NCBI GenBank assembly: GCA_003671025.1
Contig: QWPW01000004.1
Span: 1-64,000, forward strand
Source: Planctomycetota bacterium
GTDB lineage: Bacteria > Planctomycetota > Phycisphaerae > Phycisphaerales > SM1A02
DNA length: 64,000 bases
Reading direction: 5' to 3'
Of this stretch, positions 37,608-46,039 are shown in pieces; the stretch's first letter is position 1, and every line of letters begins with the position of its first letter. The notes below the pieces were generated by a model that made no database searches, was not told where the DNA came from, and saw nothing but the letters and a program-made list of their open reading frames with translations. Made by a program: the position numbers and the translations under genes.

Positions 37608-38761
37608 ACGAGACACCGACTCCAACTCCACTCGATGATGCGCGCGATCGCGTGCTCGACGCGTTGCTCATTCAACATCTCACGGAATCGACACAGAGCA
37701 CTGAGGCGCGCTATCAACGCGCGTTCATCGCACTCGATGCGGCGCGTGATGCGGCGCGTGAAGAGGAGGGACGCGCGCCACTTTCGTTGAGAACGAGCGG
37801 TCGCGCACGCGATTCCGCGCTGCGTCTTTCACGCGCGGCGTTGCTCATGTTCGCTGCGATTGCGTTGCTCATGCTCACTCCAGTGCACAGCAGTGCGACC
37901 ATGATCTTGGCCGAAACAATGACGGGCGAAACGCGCGCGCTCCAGAACGCGAGCGATCGACGCTACGAAGTCGCAGTGCTGTTGCAATCACGCGACTCGC
38001 GCAACGCCATCGACGACAACGACGTCTGGCTTCGCGGCACATGGGATCTGCGCGGCCGCGAGAGCCGCCTTGACTTGGGCCGCGAGGGATTCGCAACACT
38101 CACGCGCGTCGACAGCGTCGACGGTGCATGGGAGAAGCCGCTCAACGAGAACGCGAGGACGCTCGACTCGAATGAATTGTGGCCGCGTTGGATCGAAGAG
38201 CGCGATGGCCGCATCGCCGTGGAGCGCATGGACGCGTTGTTGCGTCTGGTGCAACGCGATTACGACGCCGCGTTTGCGCGCGCAGGCAGTGAATCCTCGG
38301 TGTATTTGCGCGGCGCGATGCACATCGTGGCGTCGCGTCGAGGCGATGTGCGCGGCCCCGACGAGATCGAGTTGTGGATCGACACGCAACGCAACGTCGT
38401 TCTCGAAGCGCGACTGCGTTGGTCGGACGCAGGCCCGCGCGCCGGCTCACCTACGCGTGACGCGCGCCTTCCGCCGCGTGATGGTCCACCGCCACGTGAT
38501 GGTCCACCGCCGCGTGATGGTTGGCCGCCGCGTGATGGTTCGCCGTCGCGTGATGGTTCGCCGTCGCGTGGAGCTCCTCCGTTTGATGCTGGTCCGCCGC
38601 CACATGGTGGTCGCCCACCTGATAGCGGACCGCCGCCTGATGATGACTATCGCCGCGCGCGGGGCGCACTTCCGCCGAGTCCTCCGCGCGAATTGCGGCT
38701 GCGACGCATCGAGCCGATTTCGTTTCCTGCGGATCACTTCACGATGCCTGTCGCGAAGTGA
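37604..38761 (+). CDS. Membrane protein coupled to the sigma factor, probable anti-sigma-type partner
   Basis: A 385-residue protein. A cytoplasmic N-terminus of about 70 charged residues is followed by one membrane helix (AALLMFAAIALLMLTPV, about 76-92). An exported domain of about 190 residues follows (WLRGTWDLRGRESRLDLG; SSVYLRGAMHIVAS; IELWIDTQRNVVLEARL, a LolA-like strand pattern). Then comes a low-complexity tail of PPRDGP/SPSRDG units (about 288-355), and a basic end. Gene order and the 4-base overlap with the sigma gene suggest a transmembrane regulator of that sigma factor. No ZAS zinc motif was seen, so the mode of binding is unclear. Confidence 0.75.
   Translation: MNETPTPTPLDDARDRVLDALLIQHLTESTQSTEARYQRAFIALDAARDAAREEEGRAPLSLRTSGRARDSALRLSRAALLMFAAIALLMLTPVHSSATMILAETMTGETRALQNASDRRYEVAVLLQSRDSRNAIDDNDVWLRGTWDLRGRESRLDLGREGFATLTRVDSVDGAWEKPLNENARTLDSNELWPRWIEERDGRIAVERMDALLRLVQRDYDAAFARAGSESSVYLRGAMHIVASRRGDVRGPDEIELWIDTQRNVVLEARLRWSDAGPRAGSPTRDARLPPRDGPPPRDGPPPRDGWPPRDGSPSRDGSPSRGAPPFDAGPPPHGGRPPDSGPPPDDDYRRARGALPPSPPRELRLRRIEPISFPADHFTMPVAK
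38471..38580 (+). repeat. 18-bp tandem coding repeat (PPRDG units)
   Basis: About six imperfect copies of an 18-base unit (CCGCCGCGTGATGGTCCA-like) lie inside the membrane partner gene and encode repeated PPRDGP/SPSRDG residues. The unit is a multiple of three, so copy-number change keeps the frame. Confidence 0.85.
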
Positions 38762-38793
38762 TTCGAATCGGTTCGCGATGATCGAATCCAATC

Positions 38794-39156
38794 GTGCGTT
38801 TCATCAAGGGGCGCGCTGTTACGCATCATTCAATGCGGGGATCGCTGTTTCCAAAAACCCAATTGACATGGATGACACTCGTCTCGCAAGCAATTGCTAC
38901 CGACGAGGGCAAGAGCGCTGCGTTGGGCACGCGCGACGACGTCGCTGACTGCGGTGAATCACGCGTTTTCTGCACGCTTTGCGCTGCCGACATCAACGGC
39001 AACAACGAAGTCAACGGCATCGACCTCGCGATCATCCTCGACAAATGGTGCAGCAGCGGCGGCAAGGATTACCCGCAAGCGGACATGGATGTTTCGGGAA
39101 CGATCGACGCGTCGGACCTCGCCTTCGTCCTCGATGGCTGGTGCGCTTGTCCGTAA
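38794..39156 (+). CDS. Dockerin-only small protein
   Basis: Up to 120 residues; ATGs at 38794, 38833 and 38872 are possible. The last 60 residues are two dockerin-type EF-hand repeats (ADINGNNEVNGIDLAIILDKW and ADMDVSGTIDASDLAFVLDGW, each quoted near the allowed length) followed by CACP. Four extra Cys (CGESRVFCTLC) precede them. The N-terminal part has no good signal peptide. It may be a free-standing dockerin protein or the 3' remainder of a larger secreted protein, as at 30917-31094. It lies 33 bases after the sigma/anti-sigma pair. Confidence 0.6.
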   Translation: MRFIKGRAVTHHSMRGSLFPKTQLTWMTLVSQAIATDEGKSAALGTRDDVADCGESRVFCTLCAADINGNNEVNGIDLAIILDKWCSSGGKDYPQADMDVSGTIDASDLAFVLDGWCACP

Positions 39157-39210
39157 CTCTTGTCCCTCACAAACAATTCGCATGAGCACGCGTGGTAGCC
39201 TCCGCGCGCA

Positions 39211-40314
39211 ATGAACGCGTCTGCATCCGATCGCCTTGCCGCCTGCATTTCACTCAGTGATCTGAGCGCGTTGGCGCAAGAGAACATCGAGCACACCGCA
39301 TGGGATTACTACCGCTCGGGCGCGTGGGATGAAACGACGCTCGCGCGCAACGAATCGGCGTGGCGCGAGTTGCTCATCCACGCGCGCGGCATGGTTGATG
39401 TTTCACAGCGGACTTCTGCGACCACGCTGCTCGGTCGCGCCATCTCGTGTCCCTTGTTGAGTGCGCCCACGGCGATGCAAAAGATGGCGCACCGCGATGG
39501 CGAACTCGCAACGGCGCGTGCGTGTTGCGCCGCGCGTGTGCCGATGTGTTTGTCGAGTCTCTCCACCACCTCACTCGAGGAAGTGCGCGCCGCGACGACC
39601 GAGCCGCTGTGGATGCAGATCTACATTTCCAAAGATCGCGGCTTCACTCGCGCGCTGGTGCAACGCGCGGAAAGTGCTGGAATTGAAGCGTTTGCCGTCA
39701 CCGCCGACACTCCGGTGTGGGGCGTGCGCGAACGCGACATGCGCAATGGCTTTCGCGTTCCCGATGGCATGCACATCGTCAACCTCGAACGCGCGGGCGA
39801 GCCGACTGGTCACGCGGGTGTGGGCATCGGCGGCGCGCTTTCGTGGACCATCGATGCGTCGCTCACGTGGAAAGATGTCGAACTGCTCGCCGCGAGCACG
39901 ACGCGTCCGATTCTGGTGAAGGGACTCTGTCGCCCTGACGATGTTGCTGCGGCGTTTGATTCGGGCGCGCAAGGCGTGTGGATTTCCAACCACGGCGGAC
40001 GGCAACTCGACGGCGCTCCCGCGACTGCGGATGTGTTAGCGAAGTGCGCGTTGGCAGCGCGCGGTCGTGGCTGCACGATTGTCGATGGTGGCGTTCGTCG
40101 CGGCATCGACGTTTTGCGCGCACTCGCGCTCGGCGCGGATGCCGTTGCGGTTGGTCGACCGATTCTGTGGGGTCTCGGCGCGGGCGGCGAACAAGGCGCC
40201 ACGCGTGCGCTGGAAATTTTGCGCAGCGAGTTTGATCTTGCGATGGCACTCGCGGGCGTGCGCTCTGTCGAAGAGATTCGCGCGCTCGGCGCGGATCTCG
40301 TGCGCGCGCGATGA
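39211..40314 (+). CDS. FMN-dependent alpha-hydroxy-acid oxidase/dehydrogenase
   Basis: A 367-residue TIM-barrel enzyme of the glycolate oxidase/LldD family. Seen in order: AWDYYRSGAWDETT near the N-terminus, SCPLLSAPTAMQKM, LWMQIYISKDRG, FAVTADTPVWGVRERDMRNGF (quoted in part) and ILVKGLCRPDDV. The active-site SNHGGRQLDGAPATADVL carries the catalytic His and Arg, followed by the FMN-phosphate loop (VDGGVRRGIDVLRALALGADAVAVGRP, quoted in part). It oxidises L-lactate, glycolate or similar acids; the exact substrate is not certain. It ends convergently, ten bases from the next gene. Confidence 0.95.
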   Translation: MNASASDRLAACISLSDLSALAQENIEHTAWDYYRSGAWDETTLARNESAWRELLIHARGMVDVSQRTSATTLLGRAISCPLLSAPTAMQKMAHRDGELATARACCAARVPMCLSSLSTTSLEEVRAATTEPLWMQIYISKDRGFTRALVQRAESAGIEAFAVTADTPVWGVRERDMRNGFRVPDGMHIVNLERAGEPTGHAGVGIGGALSWTIDASLTWKDVELLAASTTRPILVKGLCRPDDVAAAFDSGAQGVWISNHGGRQLDGAPATADVLAKCALAARGRGCTIVDGGVRRGIDVLRALALGADAVAVGRPILWGLGAGGEQGATRALEILRSEFDLAMALAGVRSVEEIRALGADLVRAR

Positions 40315-40324
40315 ACTCACACGT

Positions 40325-41329
40325 TCAGCGCGCAATCGCTGGCGGAGTCGCAGCTCCTGCTTCCATCGACGCGGCCGTCTGCGTATCAAACGCAATCTTC
40401 TTCCACAATTCATTACGAATCGGAAGACCCTTCGCGTGCGCGATGGTGAGGCCGGGATACGAGTAACGATGCTCGGGATCGCCCTCGGTTTTCCAGTCTT
40501 TCCAGAAGGAAAAGTTTTCCAGCGCGCTGGTGTTGGTGCCGTGTCCCACAATTCGTTTCGTTGAAGGATCGATCGCGATGGTCATCTCGCCATACAGCGT
40601 GATCGCGCCCGGACGGGGCAGTGACGCGGTGATCAACACCGCAGGCTGTCCATCGACAATCACTGCGCCAGGGAGCAAATCGATCTTGGCAAACTGCGCG
40701 GTGAGAAATCGATGCGGGTCCATGAACAGCACGAGCGAGCGGAATCCTTCGCCGCGCGAAGAGACCTCGTTGCCAGGGATGCGCTGCAAGCCGCCCGCTG
40801 AAATTTGCCAGCCACCCGCTGAATCGCAGCCGAAATCGAGTTCGTTCGGTGGCGTGATGGACTTGGTATGCACGCGAAAGAGTTCGCGCGAGAACCACGT
40901 GACTTCGGTGAACGTGGGCGCGGTCGGCTTGTCGCGCTCGATGCGCACGGTCTCGATTTCGACGCGCCACGACTTCGCATTCTTCAAGCTTGCCGCGCAC
41001 ATGATGTTCGACGCTTCCGCGAGCAATGCCAGCGCACCCTCGTTGTGTTTGAGCGCACCCTCTTGCGTGGCGACGGTCGGTGTTGTCGGCGCGGTCGGTC
41101 GCGGCTCAGTGTTGGGAGCGAGCGAGGGCTTGCTCGTCTTCGAAGGCTTGATCGGCTGCGCAGGCTTGCTCGGCGGCACGGGCTTGGCATCGGGGTCAAC
41201 AGGCGGTGTCGGCGCCGTTTGCGCAATCAATGAGGGCGCAGTGTGCGCGGCGGCTTGCATCACGGGCTGCGCTGCGGCAATGACGGCGAGCGCAATCGGC
41301 CACGCGAAACGCGAAGTGTTTGGAAGCAT
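40325..41329 (-). CDS. Secreted protein with Pro-rich linker, LolA-like pattern
   Basis: About 334 residues. A signal peptide (SRFAWPIALAVIAAAQPVMQ) is followed by a Pro/Lys/Thr linker (PPSKPAQPIKPSKTSKP; about 40-85). The beta-rich domain has the order KSWRVEIETVRIER, VTWFSRELFRVHTKS, GGWQISAGGLQRIPG, SRPGAITLYGEMTIAIDPSTKRIVG-like strands. This reminds me of the LolA/DUF2092-type outer-membrane carrier fold, but I do not recognise a named family. No active-site motif was seen. It diverges from the phosphodiesterase gene. Confidence 0.6.
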   Translation of the reverse strand: MLPNTSRFAWPIALAVIAAAQPVMQAAAHTAPSLIAQTAPTPPVDPDAKPVPPSKPAQPIKPSKTSKPSLAPNTEPRPTAPTTPTVATQEGALKHNEGALALLAEASNIMCAASLKNAKSWRVEIETVRIERDKPTAPTFTEVTWFSRELFRVHTKSITPPNELDFGCDSAGGWQISAGGLQRIPGNEVSSRGEGFRSLVLFMDPHRFLTAQFAKIDLLPGAVIVDGQPAVLITASLPRPGAITLYGEMTIAIDPSTKRIVGHGTNTSALENFSFWKDWKTEGDPEHRYSYPGLTIAHAKGLPIRNELWKKIAFDTQTAASMEAGAATPPAIAR

Positions 41330-41523
41330 GCGCGCAAGATACTCAAAGAGGATTCGTGCGAACAACGAGCATCACGCGCCGCACGCGCGAAGAATTCTCC
41401 GCGAGCACTCGTACGACTACGACGCGCTAGCCATCTTGATGGATCAAGCAGCGTGATCCTCGCAAACTCTCGTCGCCGCGCGGCTTCACACGAAACAAAT
41501 CGTTGCGTTGGTACTCTGAGTTG

Positions 41524-42651
41524 ATGCTCGTTCGACCACTCGCTGCAGTTGTGCTCATTCTCGTCGCCAACTTCGCGTGCGACCGCGCCGCGTCGCAGAC
41601 AACCGCGCCTCAATCTGCGAGTTCGGCCGCGCCCGCGACACCTCTGCCGACGAACCACGTCCTCGTCATCAGCGTCGACGGATTGCGCGCGGACATGCTC
41701 GAGCCGCCGATGATCACCGAATTTCCCGCACTCACGCGACTCCTGCGCGGGCCGCACACGCTCAACGCGCGCACCGATCCCGACTTCACGGTCACGCTGC
41801 CCAACCACATCAGCATGGTCACGGGACGCGCGACGCTCGGCGAAGCGGGACATGGATGGACCCTCAACACCGATCCCGCCGGAGTCGATCAAGGCGGGAC
41901 GATTCACGCAACGAAGGGCGCGTATGTCGCGAGCATGTTTGATGTCGCGCACGATGCCGGCGTGGCGACGGGCGTGTTCGTCTCCAAGACGAAATTCTGG
42001 GTGTTCACGCAGAGCTACGGCGATACGTTTGGCGCGCCCGACATCGTCGAGCCAGACGAAGGCACCGCGAAGATCGACCTCTTCGTCCATGCGGATTCAA
42101 TGAGCGATCTCGGCGGCACCGTTGCCGATCACCTGCGCCGAAAGCACGGGAAAACCCTAGATTTCGTGCACTTTGCGGCTCCCGACATTGCAGGACACAG
42201 TTACGACTGGAAGGTGAACAACACGTCGAAGTACTTCGAGGCAGTCGTCGAAGTGGACCACGCGATCGCGGAGATTCTGCGCGCCATCGATGAGACCGAG
42301 CACCTGCGCGGAACCACCGCGATCATCCTCACCGCTGACCACGGCGGCGGCGTTCCCCTCAAGACACACACCGATATGACCTGCCCACTGAACTTCCGCA
42401 TTCCCTTTCTCGTGTGGATGGGCGACGCGAGCGCCGCGCTTGATTTACAGGCGCTCAATCCTGCGCGCACCAAACCAGCGCGCGACGAACTGATCACCCG
42501 CGTCGCCGATAAGCAGCCGATTCGTAACGGCGACGCAGCGAATGCCGCACTTCACTTGCTGGGACTCCCCTCGGTGCCGGGCTCTCGCTACGGCGCGGAT
42601 GAACCGTTGCACTTCGCGCCGCCGACTTCTTCCGATAAAACGAAAAACTGA
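41524..42651 (+). CDS. Type I phosphodiesterase/nucleotide pyrophosphatase-like lipoprotein
   Basis: A 375-residue member of the alkaline phosphatase superfamily. The ATG at 41524 gives a lipoprotein signal ending VANFAC. Metal and active-site motifs are VLVISVDGLRADML, the nucleophile Thr in FTVTLPNHISMVTG, AAPDIAGHSYDW and LTADHGGG. This is the pattern of NPP/autotaxin-type phosphodiesterases acting at the cell surface. The substrate could be a nucleotide or a lipid head group and is not predictable here. It is a single gene. Confidence 0.9.
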   Translation: MLVRPLAAVVLILVANFACDRAASQTTAPQSASSAAPATPLPTNHVLVISVDGLRADMLEPPMITEFPALTRLLRGPHTLNARTDPDFTVTLPNHISMVTGRATLGEAGHGWTLNTDPAGVDQGGTIHATKGAYVASMFDVAHDAGVATGVFVSKTKFWVFTQSYGDTFGAPDIVEPDEGTAKIDLFVHADSMSDLGGTVADHLRRKHGKTLDFVHFAAPDIAGHSYDWKVNNTSKYFEAVVEVDHAIAEILRAIDETEHLRGTTAIILTADHGGGVPLKTHTDMTCPLNFRIPFLVWMGDASAALDLQALNPARTKPARDELITRVADKQPIRNGDAANAALHLLGLPSVPGSRYGADEPLHFAPPTSSDKTKN

Positions 42652-42783
42652 CGCGATTGCGGGGGAATTCCGAGGTTTCCGCGCAGAGGCGCGACGAAAT
42701 TTCTGCGGAGCGGGCCGAACTTCGTCCAATTCTGACCGACCTTCTTGGATGCATCCGAAACGGTGCTAAGTTTGGCGCGGAAG

Positions 42784-42853
42784 CGATGGGTTTTTGCCCA
42801 TCGTCAAGGGCAAGTGAGCGGGAACTCACTTGCGAGGGTCAGTAGAAAAGGGA
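42784..42853 (+). promoter_or_regulatory. Structured 5' leader and ribosome binding site of the PEP-CTERM gene
   Basis: Two hairpins precede the start: CGATGGG/CCCATCG (42784-42803) and GCAAGTGAG/CTCACTTGC (42810-42833, 9 bp, loop CGGGAA). The ribosome binding site AAAAGGGA lies at 42846-42853, seven bases before ATG. The same AGAAAAGGGA-nCA block precedes the lectin/dockerin gene at 55791. The hairpins match no riboswitch class I know. Confidence 0.5.
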
Positions 42854-42860
42854 TCACAAT

Positions 42861-43508
42861 ATGAATATGTACTCGCGCACCGCACTTGCGGCGGTGGCGG
42901 CTTTGACGGTTCTACCAACCGCCAATGCTGCATTCGTTTATGTCTCATCCGCACGTTCGGTCGACTTGACGTCGTTCGGATCAACCGTTGACAGCGACAG
43001 TACTGCGGCCACTGGCTCGTGGTACGGCTCTGCCAGCGGGGTGACTTCGAGCTTCAACGCGCTCATCACGCAGGGCTCCGAGCTCGCCTCCAACGAAATG
43101 ACTTTCGTTGGCGCGGCGCAACTCGATGTCTTCGGATCGTCGGCGCTGGTGGGAACCAGTCGCGCCGATGTGACGTTCCTCAGTGATTCCACTGAGAGCA
43201 TCACGTGGATCACCAATCTCTGGCGCGACGCGTCGGGTGGCGGAAACAGCGCTTCTATCTCGTTGATGGTCACGAATGTCGCGACCGGGTCAGTGCTACT
43301 GGCCTTCGCTGGTCCAGCACTCGGATCAGGTTCGTTCGATGTGGCCGCAGGAAGCACGTATCGCGTGCAACTCGTCGCCACTGCCACCGGTGCTTCAGCG
43401 GGCGATGCGTTGTCCAACTACAACCTCGGCTTCTTCAGCACGGTTCCTGCTCCAGGCGCGATTGCGTTGCTCGGACTTGCAGCATTGGTCGCGCGCCGAC
43501 GCCGCTGA
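42861..43508 (+). CDS. PEP-CTERM-type surface protein
   Basis: A 215-residue exported protein. The signal peptide ends near residue 24 (PTANA). The body is a Ser/Ala/Thr/Gly-rich beta-sandwich-like domain with no Cys, of a type common in PEP-CTERM proteins. The C-terminus has the sorting signal: VPAPGA, the hydrophobic stretch IALLGLAALVA and RRRR. It should be processed by an exosortase and sent to the surface or matrix; no exosortase is in the window. It has a strong ribosome binding site and a strong terminator. Confidence 0.88.
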   Translation: MNMYSRTALAAVAALTVLPTANAAFVYVSSARSVDLTSFGSTVDSDSTAATGSWYGSASGVTSSFNALITQGSELASNEMTFVGAAQLDVFGSSALVGTSRADVTFLSDSTESITWITNLWRDASGGGNSASISLMVTNVATGSVLLAFAGPALGSGSFDVAAGSTYRVQLVATATGASAGDALSNYNLGFFSTVPAPGAIALLGLAALVARRRR

Positions 43509-43543
43509 TTGTCAGACAAATCACATTCGGTACAAAATATAAA

Positions 43544-43580
43544 CCACGCGCGATGCTCCAGTGAGCATCGCGCGTGGCTG
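43544..43580 (+). terminator. Hairpin terminator after the PEP-CTERM gene
   Basis: A perfect 15-bp stem (CCACGCGCGATGCTC, 43544-43558, with 43563-43577) has a 4-base loop. The following T run is weak (CTGGTTGGTTT), so termination may be partial, or the element may mainly protect the 3' end. Confidence 0.75.
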
Positions 43581-43658
43581 GTTGGTTTCCGAGGGGTTAC
43601 CCCTTGAGGCCGCAATCGCTTGCTGAGGTGTCAGCGCCCGAAGTCTTGACCCGTTCAG

Positions 43659-44936
43659 TTAGGACGCGCTCGGCTTGGGAGCGCGCGGCACTGGTGTCAC
43701 GGCCGCGGGAGTCGGCGCGGTGATTGGCGTGGAGGCCGGCAGCGTCGTTGGCATGGTGGTGAAGCGATGACTCATCATGTGCAAGTACGTCTGCCCAGGA
43801 CGCAGAATCACATCTGGCCAACCCGCTTTGCCTTGCTTGTTGATGCTGTCGGGAAACGCCTGTGTTTCTAGGCATAACGCTGCGTTTTTCTGATAAACCG
43901 CGCCGTCCTTTCCAGGCACGCCATCGAGAAAGTTGCCCGAGTAAAACTGAATCCCCGGCTGATTCGACCAGACTTGCATCGAGCGTCCCGAGGTGGGATC
44001 AACCAGCACCGCACAGAGCCAGAGGCCACCGACCTCGAACTTCTTATCGAGCACATAGTTGTGGTCGTAGCCGCCTGGATCCTCGCCGGTCGCGGGAAGT
44101 TTCGCGAAGTCCTTGCCCACCGTCTTCATCATTGTGAAATCCAACGGCGTGCCTGCGACTGGCGCAATCTCGCCCGTGGTGATGAGCGTCGAGTCGACAG
44201 GAGTGTAATTCTTCGCTGGAATCATCAACAGATGCTCGAGGATGTTGCCCGAGCCAGCGCCGGCGAGATTCCAGTAGGTGTGATGCGCCATGTTGACCAC
44301 GGTGGGTGCGTCAGTCGACGCGGTCATGGTGACATCGAGCGTGTTCTGCGGCGTGAGCGCGTACATCACCGTGGCATCAACCGTGCCGGGATAGCCCTCT
44401 TCGCCCGCGACCGAGCGATAGGTGAACTCGACCATCGCCACTCCATCAACGACCTTGCCTTCACCTTTCCACACCACCTTGTCGAAGCCTTTGACGCCGC
44501 CATGCAAATGGTTGACGCCGTTGTTGGTGGCAAGCGTGTACTCCTTGCCCTCGAGCGTGAACTTCCCACCCGCGATGCGATTGGCGCAGCGACCAGCGGT
44601 GCAACCGAAGTACTGCGTGCGTGCGACGTAGTCCGCGACACTGCCGCGACCGAGCACCACATCTGCCGATTTGCCCTTGATATCAGGCACTTTGAGCGCA
44701 ACGACGATCGTGCCGTAATCGGTGATCTGCGCTTCCATGCCCGCGCCGTTGTCGAGCGTCCACAGATGAACGGGCTTGCCGTCGACTTCGCCCCACTCCT
44801 TCATGGTGATGGTCGCGGGCGCGCGCGCGGAGGCCGCCTTCTCAGTCGCTGGCGTTGGAGGAACGGCGGCGCTCGCGAACGAAACCGCGACGAGTGCGAG
44901 TGGTGCAACGAATGCAATGCTTGTTGAGATCGACAT
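43659..44936 (-). CDS. galM: Secreted galactose mutarotase (aldose 1-epimerase)
   Basis: About 425 residues. The ATG at 44936 is preferred over 44966 because AGGAG lies 7-8 bases upstream and it begins a clean signal peptide (MSISTSIAFVAPLALVAVS). Aldose epimerase motifs are present: VVLGRGSVADYV, GCTAGRCANRIAGGKFTL, the catalytic NGVNHLHGGVKGFDKVVW, VNMAHHTYWNLAG (second His), and PGIQFYSGNFLDG near the catalytic Glu region. It equilibrates the anomers of hexoses. It is the last gene of the sugar-uptake operon, so it probably prepares sugar outside the inner membrane for import. The C-terminal tail is Pro/Thr rich. Confidence 0.93.
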   Translation of the reverse strand: MSISTSIAFVAPLALVAVSFASAAVPPTPATEKAASARAPATITMKEWGEVDGKPVHLWTLDNGAGMEAQITDYGTIVVALKVPDIKGKSADVVLGRGSVADYVARTQYFGCTAGRCANRIAGGKFTLEGKEYTLATNNGVNHLHGGVKGFDKVVWKGEGKVVDGVAMVEFTYRSVAGEEGYPGTVDATVMYALTPQNTLDVTMTASTDAPTVVNMAHHTYWNLAGAGSGNILEHLLMIPAKNYTPVDSTLITTGEIAPVAGTPLDFTMMKTVGKDFAKLPATGEDPGGYDHNYVLDKKFEVGGLWLCAVLVDPTSGRSMQVWSNQPGIQFYSGNFLDGVPGKDGAVYQKNAALCLETQAFPDSINKQGKAGWPDVILRPGQTYLHMMSHRFTTMPTTLPASTPITAPTPAAVTPVPRAPKPSAS

Positions 44937-44970
44937 GCAAACTCCTAGACAGCGTGATAAAGACATGAAA

Positions 44971-44995
44971 TGAAGTGAAGTGAAGTGAAGTGAAG
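44971..44995. repeat. (TGAAG)5 microsatellite
   Basis: Five perfect copies of TGAAG lie between the permease stop and the mutarotase ribosome binding site. Length change here could alter spacing or create an alternative start context for the mutarotase gene. Confidence 0.9.
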
Positions 44996-45016
44996 ACGGC
45001 GTCGGTGATGAGAAAC

Positions 45017-46006
45017 TCAGTGAATGGCGGCGTGACTCGCGCGCTCGAGACGCTGCGCGTTGAAGCGACGGATCAACTCATCAGCCGCGACTCCGACAAG
45101 CAGAACCGAACCGATGACGGCGAACTCAAGCTGTGAACTCAAGCCGAGCAAGATGATGGCGGTGCGCAAGACTTGCAGCGTTGCGGCGCCGACAATGATT
45201 CCAAAGACGCTCGCTTCGCCGCCACGCAAACTGCAACCGCCTAAGACTGCCGCGGCGATGGCGTAGAGCTCGTAGAAGTTTCCAAAGTCCGAAGGCTGCG
45301 CGCTGCCAATGTCAAAGATGAAGAGCATCCCGCCGAAGCCTGCGAGAAAACTGCACGCGACATAGGCCAAGGTGATGAGTCGCGCGGTAGGAACGCCGCT
45401 GTAGCGAGCGGCAGATTCGTTGCGTCCCGTCGCGAGTAACCAGCGACCCCACACCGTGCGCGACAGAAACAACGCGAGCACCACCGCGAGCGCCGTGACG
45501 GGAATCACCGTCGAGGGAAGTCGATAGTTTTCTAGTCCAGGGATGGTGAATTTCGTGAGCGCGATTGCGCGCACACCCTCGAATTCGCCTTGAAAGCCCT
45601 GCGATTGATCACCAGTCATCCATCGCGCGATGCCGCGATAGAGCAGCAATCCGCACAGCGTGACCAGAAATGGTTGCAGTCGAAGTTTGGTGATGAGCAC
45701 GCCGTGAAACAGCCCGATCAACGCCGAGCCCAGCAACACCGTGGGCAGCACCAACCACGGCGACCATTCGTGTTCGACCAACAACCACGGAGTCGTGATG
45801 CCCGCGAGACAGACCACGGAACCGATCGAGAGATCGATGCCACCAGTCACGATCACGATGCCGGCACCGAGCGCCAAAATCGAAAACAGCGCGGTGCGCT
45901 GCGTAAGGTTCATCAGGTTGTAGCCGGTGAGAAAGTTCTCGCCGAAAATCGCGGCCACGAGACACACCGTGATGAAGATGCCGAGGATGCCGAACGATTT
46001 CTTCAT
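45017..46006 (-). CDS. Sugar ABC transporter permease (RbsC type)
   Basis: A 329-residue inner-membrane permease with about ten hydrophobic segments. Family signatures include LNLMNLTQRTALFSILALGAGIVIVTGGIDLSIGSVV-like helices near the start (quoted in part), GRNESAARYSGVPTARL and ELYAIAAAVLGGCSLRGGEASVFG. These mark the ribose/simple-sugar permease family. It forms the channel of the importer with the ATPase and binding protein encoded upstream on the same strand. The exact sugar is unknown. Confidence 0.94.
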   Translation of the reverse strand: MKKSFGILGIFITVCLVAAIFGENFLTGYNLMNLTQRTALFSILALGAGIVIVTGGIDLSIGSVVCLAGITTPWLLVEHEWSPWLVLPTVLLGSALIGLFHGVLITKLRLQPFLVTLCGLLLYRGIARWMTGDQSQGFQGEFEGVRAIALTKFTIPGLENYRLPSTVIPVTALAVVLALFLSRTVWGRWLLATGRNESAARYSGVPTARLITLAYVACSFLAGFGGMLFIFDIGSAQPSDFGNFYELYAIAAAVLGGCSLRGGEASVFGIIVGAATLQVLRTAIILLGLSSQLEFAVIGSVLLVGVAADELIRRFNAQRLERASHAAIH

Positions 46007-46039
46007 ACCAATGAACTCTTCAAATCACGTGACCTCAAG

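Noticed and set aside
38471-38580. CRISPR-like array
   Set aside because: The units are 18 bp, contiguous with no spacers, and in frame inside a coding region; it is a protein repeat.
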